DNA from: Pectobacterium versatile
Lineage (GTDB): Bacteria; Pseudomonadota; Gammaproteobacteria; Enterobacterales; Enterobacteriaceae
DNA: 64,000 bases
Assembly (NCBI RefSeq): GCF_020166435.1
Contig: NZ_JAINZP010000005.1
Location: 62,001 to 126,000 of the forward strand
Reading direction: 5' to 3'
The first letter of the stretch is position 1. The number at the start of each line of letters is the position of its first letter. The position numbers were made by a program, and so were the translations under genes. Below are positions 1 through 10,028 of the stretch, piece by piece. The notes beneath the pieces are model-generated. The model saw nothing but the letters and a program-made list of their open reading frames with translations. It was not told the origin of the DNA and ran no database searches.

Positions 1-93
1 ACGGTCAAATATTTGTCCTGCATTCCAGCACAAGCGGTTATTCAGGCATCAGAAGACATGCTACAAGAGGCGCAGGAAGAGAACACCCAATGA
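1..93 (+). CDS. waaQ: C-terminal end of an LPS core heptosyltransferase (WaaQ-like), cut by window start
   Basis: An open frame runs from the first base to a TGA at 91-93 and gives 30 codons ending in EENTQ. Its stop overlaps the waaG start in an ATGA arrangement, so the two are translationally coupled. In E. coli and relatives the gene just before waaG is waaQ, the GT9 heptosyltransferase that adds the branching third heptose to the inner core. Only the tail is visible, so the identity rests mainly on position; no catalytic residues can be checked. Confidence 0.6.
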   Translation, partial: TVKYLSCIPAQAVIQASEDMLQEAQEENTQ

Positions 94-1205
94 AAATCGC
101 ATTCTGCGTCTATAAATTCTTTCCTTTCGGCGGGCTACAGCGGGATTTTCTGAGCATTGCACTAACGTGCCAAAAACAAGGCCACGACATTCGTGTTTAC
201 ACTAGCGAATGGCAAGGTGACAACCCGGAAGGGTTCGACATCGTTCTCGTCCCCCTCTCAGGGCTGGGTAATCATACTCGACATCGCCGTTTTTCCGACT
301 GGATACATCACCATTTACAACAGCACCCTGTCGACCGCGTTGTCGGGTTTAGCAAAATGCCAGGACTGGACTTCTACTATGCCGCAGAAGGATGTACGGC
401 AGAAAAGGCGGTTCAGGAAAAAGGTTTCTTTTATCGACTCACACCTCGCTACCGCGGATATGCGGCACTTGAACGAGACGTGTTCGATAAAAATAGCCAC
501 ACACGCATGCTGATGCTGACGCCGCGGCAAATCGCCCATTTTCAGAAGCATTACGGCACACAAGATGAACGCTTTTTTATGCTACCACCGGGTATTTCGC
601 TGGATAGAAAGTACAGCACACGCTCTCCAGATACGCGTTCACAGTTCCGTCAGCAGCATCATCTGGATGAAAACGGATTTGTTCTATTACAGGTCGGTTC
701 CGACTTCAAACGTAAAGGTGTTGGCCGTAGTCTGACCGCTATCGCCAGCCTGCCACAGGAACTGCGTCAACACGTAACGCTGTTGGTTGTCGGCCAGGAC
801 GATCCAAAACCGTTTCAACAACAGGCAGAGCAGCTCGGCATCGGCAAACAAATACACTTCTTCTCTGGCCGAGACGACATTCCTGATTTCATGGCAGCCG
901 CAGACTTGTTACTTCATCCGGCACATCAGGAAGCCGCTGGCATCGTTTTACTTGAGGCTATCGCGGCTGGACTGCCCATACTCGTTACCGATGCGTGCGG
1001 TTATGCTTTTTACATTGAGCGCTCGCAGGCCGGGCAGGTCATCCCAGAGCCTTTTAGTCAGACAGCACTGAACCACGCGTTGTCACACGCACTTAGTCAG
1101 CCAGAAACGCTGAAACAGTGGGCAGAAAATGCCCGCCATTTTGCCGATACAGAAGATATTTATAGTTTGCCAGAAAAAGCGGCACAGTTGATTATCGAAT
1201 CATAA
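90..1205 (+). CDS. waaG: LPS core glucosyltransferase I, WaaG (GT4)
   Basis: This 371-residue protein is a GT-B fold retaining glycosyltransferase that adds the first outer-core hexose to heptose II, acting at the inner face of the cytoplasmic membrane. It starts MKIAFCVYKFFPFGGLQRD, with the glycine-rich acceptor-side loop typical of WaaG. It has the GT4 EX7E motif at E281 and E289 (sequence EAAGIVLLE). The length matches the E. coli protein (about 374). It overlaps the preceding heptosyltransferase by 4 bases. The base composition here is still near the genomic average, whereas the genes that follow become strongly AT-rich, so waaG marks the boundary between conserved and variable core genes. 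Confidence 0.95.
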   Translation: MKIAFCVYKFFPFGGLQRDFLSIALTCQKQGHDIRVYTSEWQGDNPEGFDIVLVPLSGLGNHTRHRRFSDWIHHHLQQHPVDRVVGFSKMPGLDFYYAAEGCTAEKAVQEKGFFYRLTPRYRGYAALERDVFDKNSHTRMLMLTPRQIAHFQKHYGTQDERFFMLPPGISLDRKYSTRSPDTRSQFRQQHHLDENGFVLLQVGSDFKRKGVGRSLTAIASLPQELRQHVTLLVVGQDDPKPFQQQAEQLGIGKQIHFFSGRDDIPDFMAAADLLLHPAHQEAAGIVLLEAIAAGLPILVTDACGYAFYIERSQAGQVIPEPFSQTALNHALSHALSQPETLKQWAENARHFADTEDIYSLPEKAAQLIIES

Positions 1206-1282
1206 TGATAAATAAAGACATATTCTGACCTGTTTCTTACAACACGTTATTCTTTCCGCTATTTATCCAACACGGTAAGCAC

Positions 1283-2302
1283 ATGTACTTTGACAAAGAA
1301 AAAGTCATAAAAACTGTACACTCATTCTCCTATTCTAAAAAAAATGCCGAGTTAGACATAGCCTTTGGCACGGATGAAAAGTTCATTTATGGCTGCGCCA
1401 TCGCTATAGCCTCTATTCTATTAAAAAATCAGGACTATGGTTTATCCTTTCACGTGTTTACCGATAAACTCAGTGATGGCGACAAAACTAGATTCCAGGA
1501 AATGGCAAAGGAATATAATACAACCATTAACATCTATATCGTTGATTGTTCTTGGTTAAAAACGTTACCAGAAACCAAACTCTGGAGCTATGCCATTTAT
1601 TTCCGCTTTATTATTGCCGACTATTTCTATCAGATACTCGATAGAGTTCTCTACCTTGATGCGGACATTATATGTAATGGCTCGTTGCAAGAATTAATAA
1701 AATTAGATATTAGTAACCATATTGCCTCTGCTGTTTTAGATGGTGATAGCAGTTGGTGGGAAAACCGCGCACAAAAACTTCAACATCCTGAACTCAGCAA
1801 TGGCTACTTTAATTCCGGCGTGTTGTTAATTGAAATCAATAACTGGCATCAAGCATCTGTAACAGAAAACAGCATGCGTTTTTTGGTCGATCCAGAGATG
1901 AAGAAAGTCATTACCCATCCTGATCAGGATATTTTAAATATACTTTTGGCAGGGAATTTTCATCAACTGGATAATAAATACAACATCCAATTTAGTATAA
2001 ATTATGAATTAAAATATAATAATGGCGAATCTGCGCCAACACCTATCTCCACAGAAACGGTATTTATTCATTACATTGGCCCCACTAAGCCCTGGCATAA
2101 ATGGGCTGTCAATTACACTTGCACAAAATATTTTTTAAAAGCCAAAGATAATTCGCCATGGAGAAATGAGCCTCTCTTAGATGCTGTGACAGCAAGTAAT
2201 ATGCGGTATTGTGCTAAGCATCAGTTTCACAATAGAAAATATATAAAAGGCGTAAAAAGTTATGCCAAGTATTTTTTCATTAAAGCATTCTTTGGAAAGT
2301 AA
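1283..2302 (+). CDS. GT8 family LPS hexosyltransferase (WaaO/WaaI/WaaJ-like)
   Basis: This 339-residue protein belongs to glycosyltransferase family 8 and should transfer glucose or galactose from a UDP-sugar to the outer core. The metal-binding DxD is D126-A-D128 in YLDADIICNG. Other family signatures are YFNSGVLL, HPDQDILN and HYIGPTKPWHKWA, and the C-terminal tail NSPW is characteristic of the WaaO/WaaJ group in E. coli. The exact linkage cannot be read from the sequence. The gene is AT-rich relative to waaG. The next gene starts 2 bases after its stop, so the two are probably cotranscribed. The ribosome site is weak (GGTAAG, 8 bases before ATG). Confidence 0.88.
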   Translation: MYFDKEKVIKTVHSFSYSKKNAELDIAFGTDEKFIYGCAIAIASILLKNQDYGLSFHVFTDKLSDGDKTRFQEMAKEYNTTINIYIVDCSWLKTLPETKLWSYAIYFRFIIADYFYQILDRVLYLDADIICNGSLQELIKLDISNHIASAVLDGDSSWWENRAQKLQHPELSNGYFNSGVLLIEINNWHQASVTENSMRFLVDPEMKKVITHPDQDILNILLAGNFHQLDNKYNIQFSINYELKYNNGESAPTPISTETVFIHYIGPTKPWHKWAVNYTCTKYFLKAKDNSPWRNEPLLDAVTASNMRYCAKHQFHNRKYIKGVKSYAKYFFIKAFFGK

Positions 2303-2304
2303 AA

Positions 2305-3099
2305 ATGGAAAAGAATAAAGTTCCAGTATTCATTGTATCTTTAGCTAAAGACACCAACAGAAGAAAATCCATCGCTGATACTCTAAAAAAAGAGAGTATT
2401 GATTTTGAGTTTATTGACGCGATACTAGGTTCTGATCTACCAAGAGAGGAGCTAGACAGGATTAAGGCTAGTTCGCCAAAAGAGTTTAATCCAACAGCAT
2501 CGGAAATAGGATGCTCTTTAAGCCATCAAAAAATATATTCCAAAATAATTAATGAAAAAATAGAATGGGCTATTATTCTTGAAGATGATGCAATTATTAA
2601 CTCCTCATTGAAGCATCTTATAAACGGATTATCTGAGGAGTCAACTCTCAAAATGAGCGAAGAGGATCTTTATATACTGGGCGGGCAAGATGGCCTTAGC
2701 CAGAGAAGAAAAATATCCTTGTCATTTTTTAACAAAATAAATATAAATGGTATTATTTTTAAAAAACTAACCTATAAGCCAATATATATAACAAGAACAT
2801 GTTGTTATCTTGTAAGTAGAAAGTTAGCAATAAATTTGCATGAAGAATTCAACAGTAACTATTACATTGCTGATAAGTGGGACTATCTATACAAAAAAAA
2901 ATGTTTTAAAAAAATATATCTAACAGAAATAATATCTCACCCCATAGTAGATATATCCAACAGTAACATTGAGAAAGAACGATTAGCGAAATTAGATCAA
3001 GAGATAAAAAAAGAGAGTAGAAAGAAAGGAAATATTGAAAAAGGTATTAATGATTTTTTCTTTATTATAAAAAAATTCTTACGTTCATTAAAATGGTAA
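2305..3099 (+). CDS. GT25 family LPS glycosyltransferase
   Basis: This 264-residue protein has the family 25 layout (LgtB/LOS galactosyltransferase type). It opens with VPVFIVSLAKDTNRR, followed by SEIGCSLSHQKIY at about 70-82 and the acidic nucleotide-sugar motif E93-D94-D95 in IILEDDA. It probably adds galactose or glucose to the LPS outer core in the cytoplasm. The C-terminus is lysine-rich, as expected for a peripheral membrane enzyme. Start is an ATG 2 bases after the preceding stop, which suggests coupling. Codon use is very AT-rich, consistent with horizontal acquisition of this part of the locus. Confidence 0.85.
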   Translation: MEKNKVPVFIVSLAKDTNRRKSIADTLKKESIDFEFIDAILGSDLPREELDRIKASSPKEFNPTASEIGCSLSHQKIYSKIINEKIEWAIILEDDAIINSSLKHLINGLSEESTLKMSEEDLYILGGQDGLSQRRKISLSFFNKININGIIFKKLTYKPIYITRTCCYLVSRKLAINLHEEFNSNYYIADKWDYLYKKKCFKKIYLTEIISHPIVDISNSNIEKERLAKLDQEIKKESRKKGNIEKGINDFFFIIKKFLRSLKW

Positions 3100-3210
3100 C
3101 TCTTCATCTAATAGATACCAGAAAGTGAAGTCGTTCACTATATCACTTCCAAGCTATAGATTTATAAAACCAAAAAAATCAAGGCATAGAAATCATAAAG
3201 GCAATAAATA

Positions 3211-3990
3211 ATGGGAATCCGAAATAAATTATCTATTGTTATTATTGCAAAAAACGCATCCGAACTTCTTGAAGAATGCTTGCGCTCAGTAGAATGGGCA
3301 GATGAAATAATTATTGTTGACTCAGGAAGTACCGATAATACTGTAGAGATCGCTGAAAATTATGGTGCCCGAGTCTATCATACAAATGACTGGCCAGGAT
3401 ATGGAAAACAGAGGCAAAAAGCTCAACGCTATGCCAACGGCGATTATATTTTCGTGATAGATACAGATGAGAGAGTAACACCTGAATTACGCAATTCTAT
3501 TGAAAAAATACTAGCCAAGCCTGATATTGATAATAGAAATGTATATTTTTGTGCTAGAAGGAATCTCTTCCTTGGCCGATTTATGCGCCACAGTGGATGG
3601 TACCCAGATAATGTCATTCGCTTCTATGCCAATAACTGTTTTACTTATAACGATAATACTGTACATGAATCTCTAAATTATGGTAGTGCATCCCTTAAAA
3701 AATTATCAGGTGACTTATTGCATTTAACATGCCGTGAGTTCTCAGGCTTCCAGAAAAAACAACTACATTACGCTTTGGCATGGGCAGAAGAACGACACAG
3801 TCGAGGGAAACGGTGCCGCTATTCAGACATATTCATTCATACAGCCTTTGCATTTCTTAAAACATGGATATTTAGGGCTGGTTTTTTAGATGGAAAACAA
3901 GGATTGCTACTAGCCATAGTGAACTCTCAGTATACTTTTAATAAATATACGGAATTGTGGTCTCTACAAAAAAAGAACACATCGAATTAA
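3211..3990 (+). CDS. waaE: GT2 family LPS core glucosyltransferase, WaaE (KdtX)-like
   Basis: This 259-residue GT-A fold enzyme starts [22 protein letters not shown]-type, continues with VDSGSTDNT at about 37-45, and carries the metal motif D84-T-D86-E87. These and the sections [14 protein letters not shown] and TVHESL are typical of WaaE/KdtX, which in Klebsiella and Serratia adds a beta-1,4-glucose to heptose I of the inner core. In those genera waaE often lies next to coaD; here it is about 10 kb upstream of it within the same locus. A 111-base AT-rich spacer without visible features separates it from the GT25 gene. Confidence 0.8.
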   Translation: MGIRNKLSIVIIAKNASELLEECLRSVEWADEIIIVDSGSTDNTVEIAENYGARVYHTNDWPGYGKQRQKAQRYANGDYIFVIDTDERVTPELRNSIEKILAKPDIDNRNVYFCARRNLFLGRFMRHSGWYPDNVIRFYANNCFTYNDNTVHESLNYGSASLKKLSGDLLHLTCREFSGFQKKQLHYALAWAEERHSRGKRCRYSDIFIHTAFAFLKTWIFRAGFLDGKQGLLLAIVNSQYTFNKYTELWSLQKKNTSN

Positions 3991-4129
3991 TAAAAAACCA
4001 TTCATTCTACGAATATATAAGAATAGAGTTGTAAATTATTTCTTATAATAGCGTTGATGGAATATATTATTTAATTATATTTCTAGAGAATAAAATATTC
4101 CTATTTAAATTCAACATAAGGCCATAGGT

Positions 4130-4906
4130 ATGGATGAGTTAAATTCTTTCGATAATTCTAATGTTCGAATATTTACTCTTTATTGGAACAATGTCGATTT
4201 ACAGCTAGTTAATGCCCAGCGAAAGGTTTTTGAAAAATTTGGCTTCAAAATTGAGCAACACAATCGCCATGGAATGGATCATGGAATATGGATGAGGGAA
4301 ATTCTTAATGCAGCAAAAGATGAAGATGTTATTATCATTGTTGATATTGACTGTATCCCACTAAACTCGAATGCGATTAAAAAAGCCATAATATCTGCAC
4401 GTAATGGAAAAGTGTTTGGATGTGCCCAATCAGCGAATCATATTGATTACCATTATGTCTATGTAGGACCAATGTTTATTGCTCTAACAGGAGAAACTTG
4501 GAGAAATGCAGGGGCACCGTCATTACAAGCGGATGATAAATTTGATGTTGGAGGCCGTCTAACAGACGCTGCAATACAAGCAGGGCACCAACCTGAATTC
4601 GTTTACCCTTCAGATGTCGCAGTCCCAAAATGGTTGATAGGGGAAAACCACATCTGTGGTTTATTTACTATTTACGAACATAGCTATCTTCATCTTTTTG
4701 AGTCGAGAAATAAAGATCTCATAGACTGCTTCATTCAAATATCTAATGATATAACCTCAAGTGAAGGAGAAATTGATTACAGAAAATACATTATCAGGGC
4801 ATCTAGTGAAAGTCACGATAGCTATGTAGCTAATTATTTAAATAAAAAAAGCATTTTGGGAAAAATATCACGCGAATTTAAAAGATTTAAAAAAAGATTA
4901 AAATAA
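4130..4906 (+). CDS. Unrecognised protein with glycosyltransferase-like DxD motif
   Basis: I do not recognise a named family for this 258-residue protein. It looks like a GT-A type glycosyltransferase: an N-terminal alpha/beta region (RIFTLYWNNVDLQLVNAQRK), a hydrophobic strand followed by an acidic pair, D72-I-D74 in IIIVDIDCIPL, and a later GGRLTDAAIQAG segment. The C-terminus is basic (KISREFKRFKKRLK), as in peripheral membrane LPS transferases. Its position between waaE and gtrA supports a role in LPS core decoration; substrate and linkage are unknown. The 139 bases before it are AT-rich without clear sites. Confidence 0.6.
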   Translation: MDELNSFDNSNVRIFTLYWNNVDLQLVNAQRKVFEKFGFKIEQHNRHGMDHGIWMREILNAAKDEDVIIIVDIDCIPLNSNAIKKAIISARNGKVFGCAQSANHIDYHYVYVGPMFIALTGETWRNAGAPSLQADDKFDVGGRLTDAAIQAGHQPEFVYPSDVAVPKWLIGENHICGLFTIYEHSYLHLFESRNKDLIDCFIQISNDITSSEGEIDYRKYIIRASSESHDSYVANYLNKKSILGKISREFKRFKKRLK

Positions 4907-4962
4907 TTAAAAAAACAGAATAAAATTACAATTAACTGACATATCATGCACCCATAAAAAAT

Positions 4963-5325
4963 ATGATTAGATTATTTTATAAATATATTACAATTGGTGT
5001 AATAAATACAATAATTCATTGGGTTACATTTTCTATAATGTTTTATGTAAGCTCTCTTAATCAAGCATTAAGCAATTTAATTTCATTTTCAACAGCAGTG
5101 ACTTTTTCTTTTTTTGCAAATGCTAAATTCACGTTCAAAGCCAGACCAACAACAAAAAAATACATAGCTTTTGTCATTTTTACTGGCATGGTAAGTTTTA
5201 TTTGTGGAAGTATTTCAGATTACTATAACATTAATCCTCTGGTGACATTAATTGAGTTCTCTGGAATAAGTTTAGTGCTAGGTTTTCTATTTTCAAAATA
5301 TGTGATATTTAGGGGCGTAAGATGA
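4963..5325 (+). CDS. gtrA: GtrA family membrane protein (putative undecaprenyl-phosphate-glucose flippase)
   Basis: This 120-residue protein has four predicted membrane helices spread evenly over its length, as in GtrA. In phage-type serotype conversion systems GtrA is thought to flip undecaprenyl-phosphate-linked glucose to the periplasmic face. The family hallmarks [15 protein letters not shown] near the N-terminus and FANAKFTFK in the middle are present. It overlaps the next gene by 4 bases (ATGA), and together with the two following genes forms a gtrA-gtrB-gtrC type operon. Such sets are usually phage-borne or chromosomal islands next to tRNA genes; here the set lies inside the waa locus. 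Confidence 0.88.
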   Translation: MIRLFYKYITIGVINTIIHWVTFSIMFYVSSLNQALSNLISFSTAVTFSFFANAKFTFKARPTTKKYIAFVIFTGMVSFICGSISDYYNINPLVTLIEFSGISLVLGFLFSKYVIFRGVR

Positions 5326-6239
5326 AAATATCGCTAGTTGTACCTGTCTTTAATGAAGAAGATACTATCCCAATTTTCTATAAAACAGTACGTGAATTTG
5401 AAAAGCTTAAAAAATATGATGTTGAAATGATCTTTGTAAATGATGGCAGTAAAGATTCTACTGAATATATAATAAACACACTCTCTCTATCTGACCCTTT
5501 AGTTATATCGCTATCTTTTACCAGAAATTTCGGTAAAGAATCTGCATTGTTTGCAGGGTTAGAACATGCAACAGGTGATGCCATCATCCCAATTGATGTA
5601 GACTTACAGGATCCAATCGAAATTATTCCTCTGATGATTGAAAAGTGGAAATCAGGTTCAGACGTTGTATTAGCAAAACGTTCAGACCGTTCCATTGATG
5701 GATACTTTAAACGGAGAACAGCAGAATTATTTTATAAACTTCAAAACAAAATCAGCACTCCTCAAATAGAAGAGAATGTTGGCGACTTTCGTTTAATGTC
5801 AAAGGAAATTGTTGAACATATAAAAGAAATGCCAGAGAGAAATCTTTTCATGAAAGGAGTTCTTTCGTGGGTAGGTGGTAAAACGGAAATTGTTGAATAC
5901 TTTAGAGCTGAACGAGTAGCAGGAAAAACAAAATTTAATGGATGGAAACTTTGGAATCTTGCTCTCGAAGGGATTACGAGTTTCTCAACGCTTCCTCTAC
6001 GCATATGGACTTACATTGGCTCAGTGATTGCTCTGTTATCTTTCACTTATGGTATATGGATGATTATTGATACTATAATTCGAGGTAACCCAGTCCCTGG
6101 CTATCCCTCCTTACTCGTATCTATTTTATTTTTTGGCGGTGTTCAATTAATTGGAATCGGTGTCCTTGGTGAATATATAGGACGAGTATACATTGAAACA
6201 AAAAGACGGCCTCGGTATTTTTTAAGGAAGAAAGGCTAA
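5322..6239 (+). CDS. gtrB: GtrB bactoprenol glucosyltransferase
   Basis: This 305-residue protein combines an N-terminal GT2 domain ([29 protein letters not shown]) with two C-terminal membrane helices, at roughly 228-250 and 260-285. That is the standard GtrB/DPM1-like layout of an enzyme that charges undecaprenyl phosphate with glucose from UDP-glucose. The conserved GDFRLM and [10 protein letters not shown] segments are present. The length equals the family norm of about 305-310. It overlaps gtrA by 4 bases and the next gene by 1 base (stop TAA and start ATG share a base), so the three are likely translated together. Confidence 0.93.
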   Translation: MKISLVVPVFNEEDTIPIFYKTVREFEKLKKYDVEMIFVNDGSKDSTEYIINTLSLSDPLVISLSFTRNFGKESALFAGLEHATGDAIIPIDVDLQDPIEIIPLMIEKWKSGSDVVLAKRSDRSIDGYFKRRTAELFYKLQNKISTPQIEENVGDFRLMSKEIVEHIKEMPERNLFMKGVLSWVGGKTEIVEYFRAERVAGKTKFNGWKLWNLALEGITSFSTLPLRIWTYIGSVIALLSFTYGIWMIIDTIIRGNPVPGYPSLLVSILFFGGVQLIGIGVLGEYIGRVYIETKRRPRYFLRKKG

Positions 6240-7714
6240 TGGAAAAAGAAACGAAAAATATAAATATATTTATATGGGTTTCATGCATAATTTTCTCATT
6301 GCCAATAATGCTAACAGGCGTTTATTATAGAGATGATGCGTTTCGAGTTGTCACTGGAGATGGTCCCTGGGGATGGGCAGGCAGGCAAGGTGCTGACCTG
6401 ATAGCTCATATCTTTTACTTGAGCAGAGCAAACATTGATTCTTATCCATTAGGATATATAGTATCTATTGCAATAATTTGCTACACACTTACATTTATAG
6501 CAAACAAAAATCTATCTATAGATGCTATATATGCAAAAATAACATTACCTTTATTATTTGCTAGCCCTTTATTTCTCCAGAACCTTGCCTATCGTTTTGA
6601 TAGTGCAGGAATGGTTATTTCGTTAGCATTATCAGTGCTCGCATTTTATTTATCGAAAAACAAAGAAAATAAATACAGATTAAAGCCTATATTTTTATTA
6701 TTTTTATCTCTTACTATATATCAACCCTGCGTTAATATATTTTTGGGATTAATCGCCACGCACATTGCTTTTAATATCAAAAAAACAGATGAATCTAAAT
6801 TTCAGTCTTTATTAAAAGATAGCTCAGTTTTCATCACATCTTATGTTATTTACTATATATTTGAAAAAATAAAGCTGGGGAATATAGGTGGCGGGCGGGC
6901 AAACATTATTCCTTTATCAGACGTTATACCATCCCTTGAAATAATTTTTTATCAAACATGGGAAATACTAAAACTACTTTATACTGGTTATATAAAATGG
7001 ATAGCCAGCATATTACTGGTTTTATTCTTATTTTTTTCCATGCAGAATACATATAAAATTTATATTTTTAGTAAAAAAGATAAAATTTATATTATTAAAA
7101 TAATTGCATGCTTAGTGTCTATACCGTTCCTTTTATTTTTTTCAACAACAGGTGTATCATTTTTATTAGTAGAAAAAATTACTGATGTCAGAGTGTTAGT
7201 TGGATTTTCAGCAGTTCCTTTCTTTTTTGTCGTGGGCATAACAAAATATATCCATCAAAGAGGAAGATTTGTTCCAACAGGAATTTTTATTTTCATAGCA
7301 TGCGTAATTTCATTTCAATTCGCAAACGCTTTAAAAGCGCAACGCGAGTATGAAAAAGAAATCATATCATATATATCTTATGATTTAAGTAACTTAAACA
7401 TTACCTCGCAACCAATCTATGTTGCAGGAAGCGCAGGCTTATCTCCAATATCTGAAGTAATTAGCTCTCATCAACCAATTATAGGTAAGATTCTTAGTCC
7501 TCTTGAACCTTGGATTGCTCGTCCGCTTCTCCTTGCTTATGGACATAAAAATACAGTTCAGCTTTGGGACGGTGATCCTAAAGAAATAATAGAGCTTTTG
7601 TGCCAGAAAAACCCAATGCCTTTACGAGATAATTATTTTTATTCGATCTATAAAAGTGATGATTATTATTTGGTTTTTTTTAAAGAAAAAAATAACCTCT
7701 GCGCTCATTTTTAA
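6239..7714 (+). CDS. GtrC/GtrII-like polytopic glucosyltransferase
   Basis: This 491-residue integral membrane protein has about 9-11 hydrophobic helices through residue ~370, then a soluble C-terminal part. It occupies the third position of the gtr operon, where the serotype-specific glucosyltransferase sits. The early segment YYRDDAFRVVTGDGPWGWAGR resembles the start of the GtrII-type domain, with a conserved acidic pair in the first periplasmic loop. It would transfer glucose from undecaprenyl phosphate to LPS in the periplasm. The third gene of gtr systems is always the most divergent, and the sugar acceptor (O antigen or outer core) cannot be told. Very low GC. Confidence 0.8.
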   Translation: MEKETKNINIFIWVSCIIFSLPIMLTGVYYRDDAFRVVTGDGPWGWAGRQGADLIAHIFYLSRANIDSYPLGYIVSIAIICYTLTFIANKNLSIDAIYAKITLPLLFASPLFLQNLAYRFDSAGMVISLALSVLAFYLSKNKENKYRLKPIFLLFLSLTIYQPCVNIFLGLIATHIAFNIKKTDESKFQSLLKDSSVFITSYVIYYIFEKIKLGNIGGGRANIIPLSDVIPSLEIIFYQTWEILKLLYTGYIKWIASILLVLFLFFSMQNTYKIYIFSKKDKIYIIKIIACLVSIPFLLFFSTTGVSFLLVEKITDVRVLVGFSAVPFFFVVGITKYIHQRGRFVPTGIFIFIACVISFQFANALKAQREYEKEIISYISYDLSNLNITSQPIYVAGSAGLSPISEVISSHQPIIGKILSPLEPWIARPLLLAYGHKNTVQLWDGDPKEIIELLCQKNPMPLRDNYFYSIYKSDDYYLVFFKEKNNLCAHF

Positions 7715-7877
7715 CAAACCTCCCTAATAATAGACCATCTAAAAAACTTAACATCATCGTATTAATTTATAGAAAATAATGAAGAGGCATTCATGCACTC
7801 TTTTTTGAGTACGGTGTTATACATATAAAATAATTATCAGTATTTCATCTCAGAATAAGTATATCACCAAAGAGAAA

Positions 7878-9371
7878 ATGGCTATGTTAAAAAACAGCAA
7901 ACGTCAGTTAAAAGAATTAATAGATACTGTTATAAATGGTAAATCCTTAAATGAATCTCTAATTGACGCGAAAATTCTCGGTGAAATTTTATCTAATAAC
8001 AACATTGGAGTTTATAGCTTAACCGAGATTGAGAATTCACTATCCAACAGGTATATTAACGAAATAGATACAGTAGTAATGAAAGAAATTTCACCAGTAA
8101 GTACTCATGAAAATTTATTTGTTATTTCCCAACCTTATCTCAGTGGTGGTCACACGAGGTTAATGGAGCGTATTTCATCATATCTAGATGACAAACCAGA
8201 TTTAATTATTACAAGAAAATCTGGCCATGATGAAAAAATTAGAATGAAGCAATATTTCAAAAATGTAATTTCATATACAGAAGATGAATTTCCTGATGGT
8301 ATTAATCGTATTTTTGAGGTTGCTAAATCGCTTAGTCAATATAAAAAATTAATACTAAATATTCACCCAGACGATATTCACACTGTTATCTCCTGTGCTT
8401 TAGCAAAAAAAATAAACGATAATTTAACAATTTATTTTGTAAACCATTCAGATCATACGTTCAGTTATGGGGTGAGTGTCGCAGATGTTTGGTTTGAAAT
8501 TAGTTCGCTCGGCCAAAGAATAGACGATAAAAGAGAGTTACATGCTAAAAAATCATTCCTTGGCATACCACTAGACATGGGGAATACATCAAAAAGCATA
8601 CTCAATAAATCTAAAATAATACAGGATGGTGATAGTTTTTTCACTTCAGGCACGTCTTATAAATTTAATAAAAATAAAGAAATATCATTTAAAGAAATAA
8701 TATCATTCGTAATGAAAAACTATCCTCAATCTACATTTTATGTAATAGGGTGCGATATTGTTAATGATCCTTGGTGGATAGTGGAAAAAATAAAATATAC
8801 AAAACGTTTAAAACTGATGGCAAGTATTCCACATGATATTTTTTTGCAGATAACAGAAAATGCATCCGTCTATATAGATAGCCACCCACTCCCCGGAGCT
8901 ACGGCTTTTCCTGAACAATTTATTTATGGGAAAAAATGCATCGGTCTGACTAGCCCTCTGCAAGGGTACTCTCCTGTAGAACGCCTTAAGAAAAAAAACA
9001 TAAAAGATATGTTTGAATACATGAGCACATCAGAAGAAATAGATGAAACATATCAAGTACTGAAAGAAATAAACGCTCAAGAGTCTATAAAAAATAGATT
9101 TATTGATGCCCTAACAAATAATATCTATGCTGAAAACCTTTGTAATAAGCATCTTTCATGGTCAGGCGATATCAGTTTCCTTGAGAAGGAAAAAATAATG
9201 GACTTTCCTATATCAATACGTAGTAAAAACAATATAGCACCAATTTGCTTTAAATATCTTACATTCAAAGAGAAAGCCAATAAGATTTCATATTTAATTT
9301 ATAAAAAAACCGTAAAAAAGCCCTTTGATAAATTAATAAAATCCTGTTTAGAATATAAACACTCTCGCTAA
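7878..9371 (+). CDS. Unrecognised large protein, possible GT-B glycosyltransferase of the LPS locus
   Basis: This 497-residue soluble protein has no family I can name. The N-terminal 80 residues are helical and charged. From about 85 it shows alternating strands and helices with a glycosyltransferase-like glycine motif (ISQPYLSGGHTRLMERI), an ILNIHPDD segment near 160, and a second Rossmann-like half with a PLPGATAFPEQFIYGKKCIGL loop near 335-355. That loop resembles the acidic donor-binding region of GT-B enzymes. Its place in the LPS locus suggests a sugar transferase. Start choice: ATG at 7878 follows an AAAGAGAA purine stretch; a second in-frame ATG lies 6 bases on. AT-rich throughout. 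Confidence 0.6.
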   Translation: MAMLKNSKRQLKELIDTVINGKSLNESLIDAKILGEILSNNNIGVYSLTEIENSLSNRYINEIDTVVMKEISPVSTHENLFVISQPYLSGGHTRLMERISSYLDDKPDLIITRKSGHDEKIRMKQYFKNVISYTEDEFPDGINRIFEVAKSLSQYKKLILNIHPDDIHTVISCALAKKINDNLTIYFVNHSDHTFSYGVSVADVWFEISSLGQRIDDKRELHAKKSFLGIPLDMGNTSKSILNKSKIIQDGDSFFTSGTSYKFNKNKEISFKEIISFVMKNYPQSTFYVIGCDIVNDPWWIVEKIKYTKRLKLMASIPHDIFLQITENASVYIDSHPLPGATAFPEQFIYGKKCIGLTSPLQGYSPVERLKKKNIKDMFEYMSTSEEIDETYQVLKEINAQESIKNRFIDALTNNIYAENLCNKHLSWSGDISFLEKEKIMDFPISIRSKNNIAPICFKYLTFKEKANKISYLIYKKTVKKPFDKLIKSCLEYKHSR

Positions 9372-9620
9372 AGTGAATGCCATTAAAGTAAATGTAAGCC
9401 AACTTCATATAGCTTTATATTAATATTTATAAAAATAAAAGAATAGACAGACTGAACGAATCGCTTTCATCGAAAGTTAGTTTATGATGAAAAGGCTCGA
9501 GGACTATGAAGCGTGCTTCCCCTGCGCTATAGACTCATTGCCAGAAAAAATCCTATCGAGATAAGTTTTAAGTATGCGCAATATTTAAAACATGTTATTA
9601 AATAATATTGGAATAAGTTT

Positions 9621-10028
9621 ATGCAAGTAAAAATAATACAGTTACAAACACACGGTGACGACCGTGGTGCATTAGTTGCACTAGAACAAGGTAAAAATAT
9701 TCCATTTGAAATTAAACGTGTATATTATTTATTTAAAACTAAAGAGGGTGTCAGAAGAGGATTTCATGCCCATAAATCATTAAAACAAATAGCAATTGCC
9801 GTTCGTGGCTCTTGTCGTTTCTTACTTGATGATGGCACTGAAAAGGTAGAGTTATTATTAGATAACCCAGCTCAAGGACTTCTTATTGATTCATGTATTT
9901 GGCGAGAAATGTATGATTTTACCGATGACTGCGTATTAATGGTGCTAGCCGATCAGATTTATGATGAGTCCGATTATATCAGAGAATATAGCAAATTCAA
10001 GTCAGGAGTAACAACACATGGTGTCTGA
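9621..10028 (+). CDS. fdtA: dTDP-4-keto-6-deoxyhexose 3,4-ketoisomerase (FdtA/QdtA/WxcM-like cupin)
   Basis: This 135-residue cupin converts dTDP-4-keto-6-deoxyglucose to a 3-keto sugar, the first committed step to dTDP-Fuc3NAc or dTDP-Qui3NAc. It has the family signature GDDRGALVALEQGKNIPFEIK at the N-terminus, VRRGFHAHKSLKQ with the catalytic and cupin histidines at about 50-62, and WREMYDFTDDCVLMVLAD. FdtA and QdtA differ in the configuration they give at C4, and that is not decidable by eye. The symbol is used at family level. It is followed by an acetyltransferase and an aminotransferase that complete the pathway. rmlA and rmlB, needed for the substrate, are not in the window. Confidence 0.88.
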   Translation: MQVKIIQLQTHGDDRGALVALEQGKNIPFEIKRVYYLFKTKEGVRRGFHAHKSLKQIAIAVRGSCRFLLDDGTEKVELLLDNPAQGLLIDSCIWREMYDFTDDCVLMVLADQIYDESDYIREYSKFKSGVTTHGV

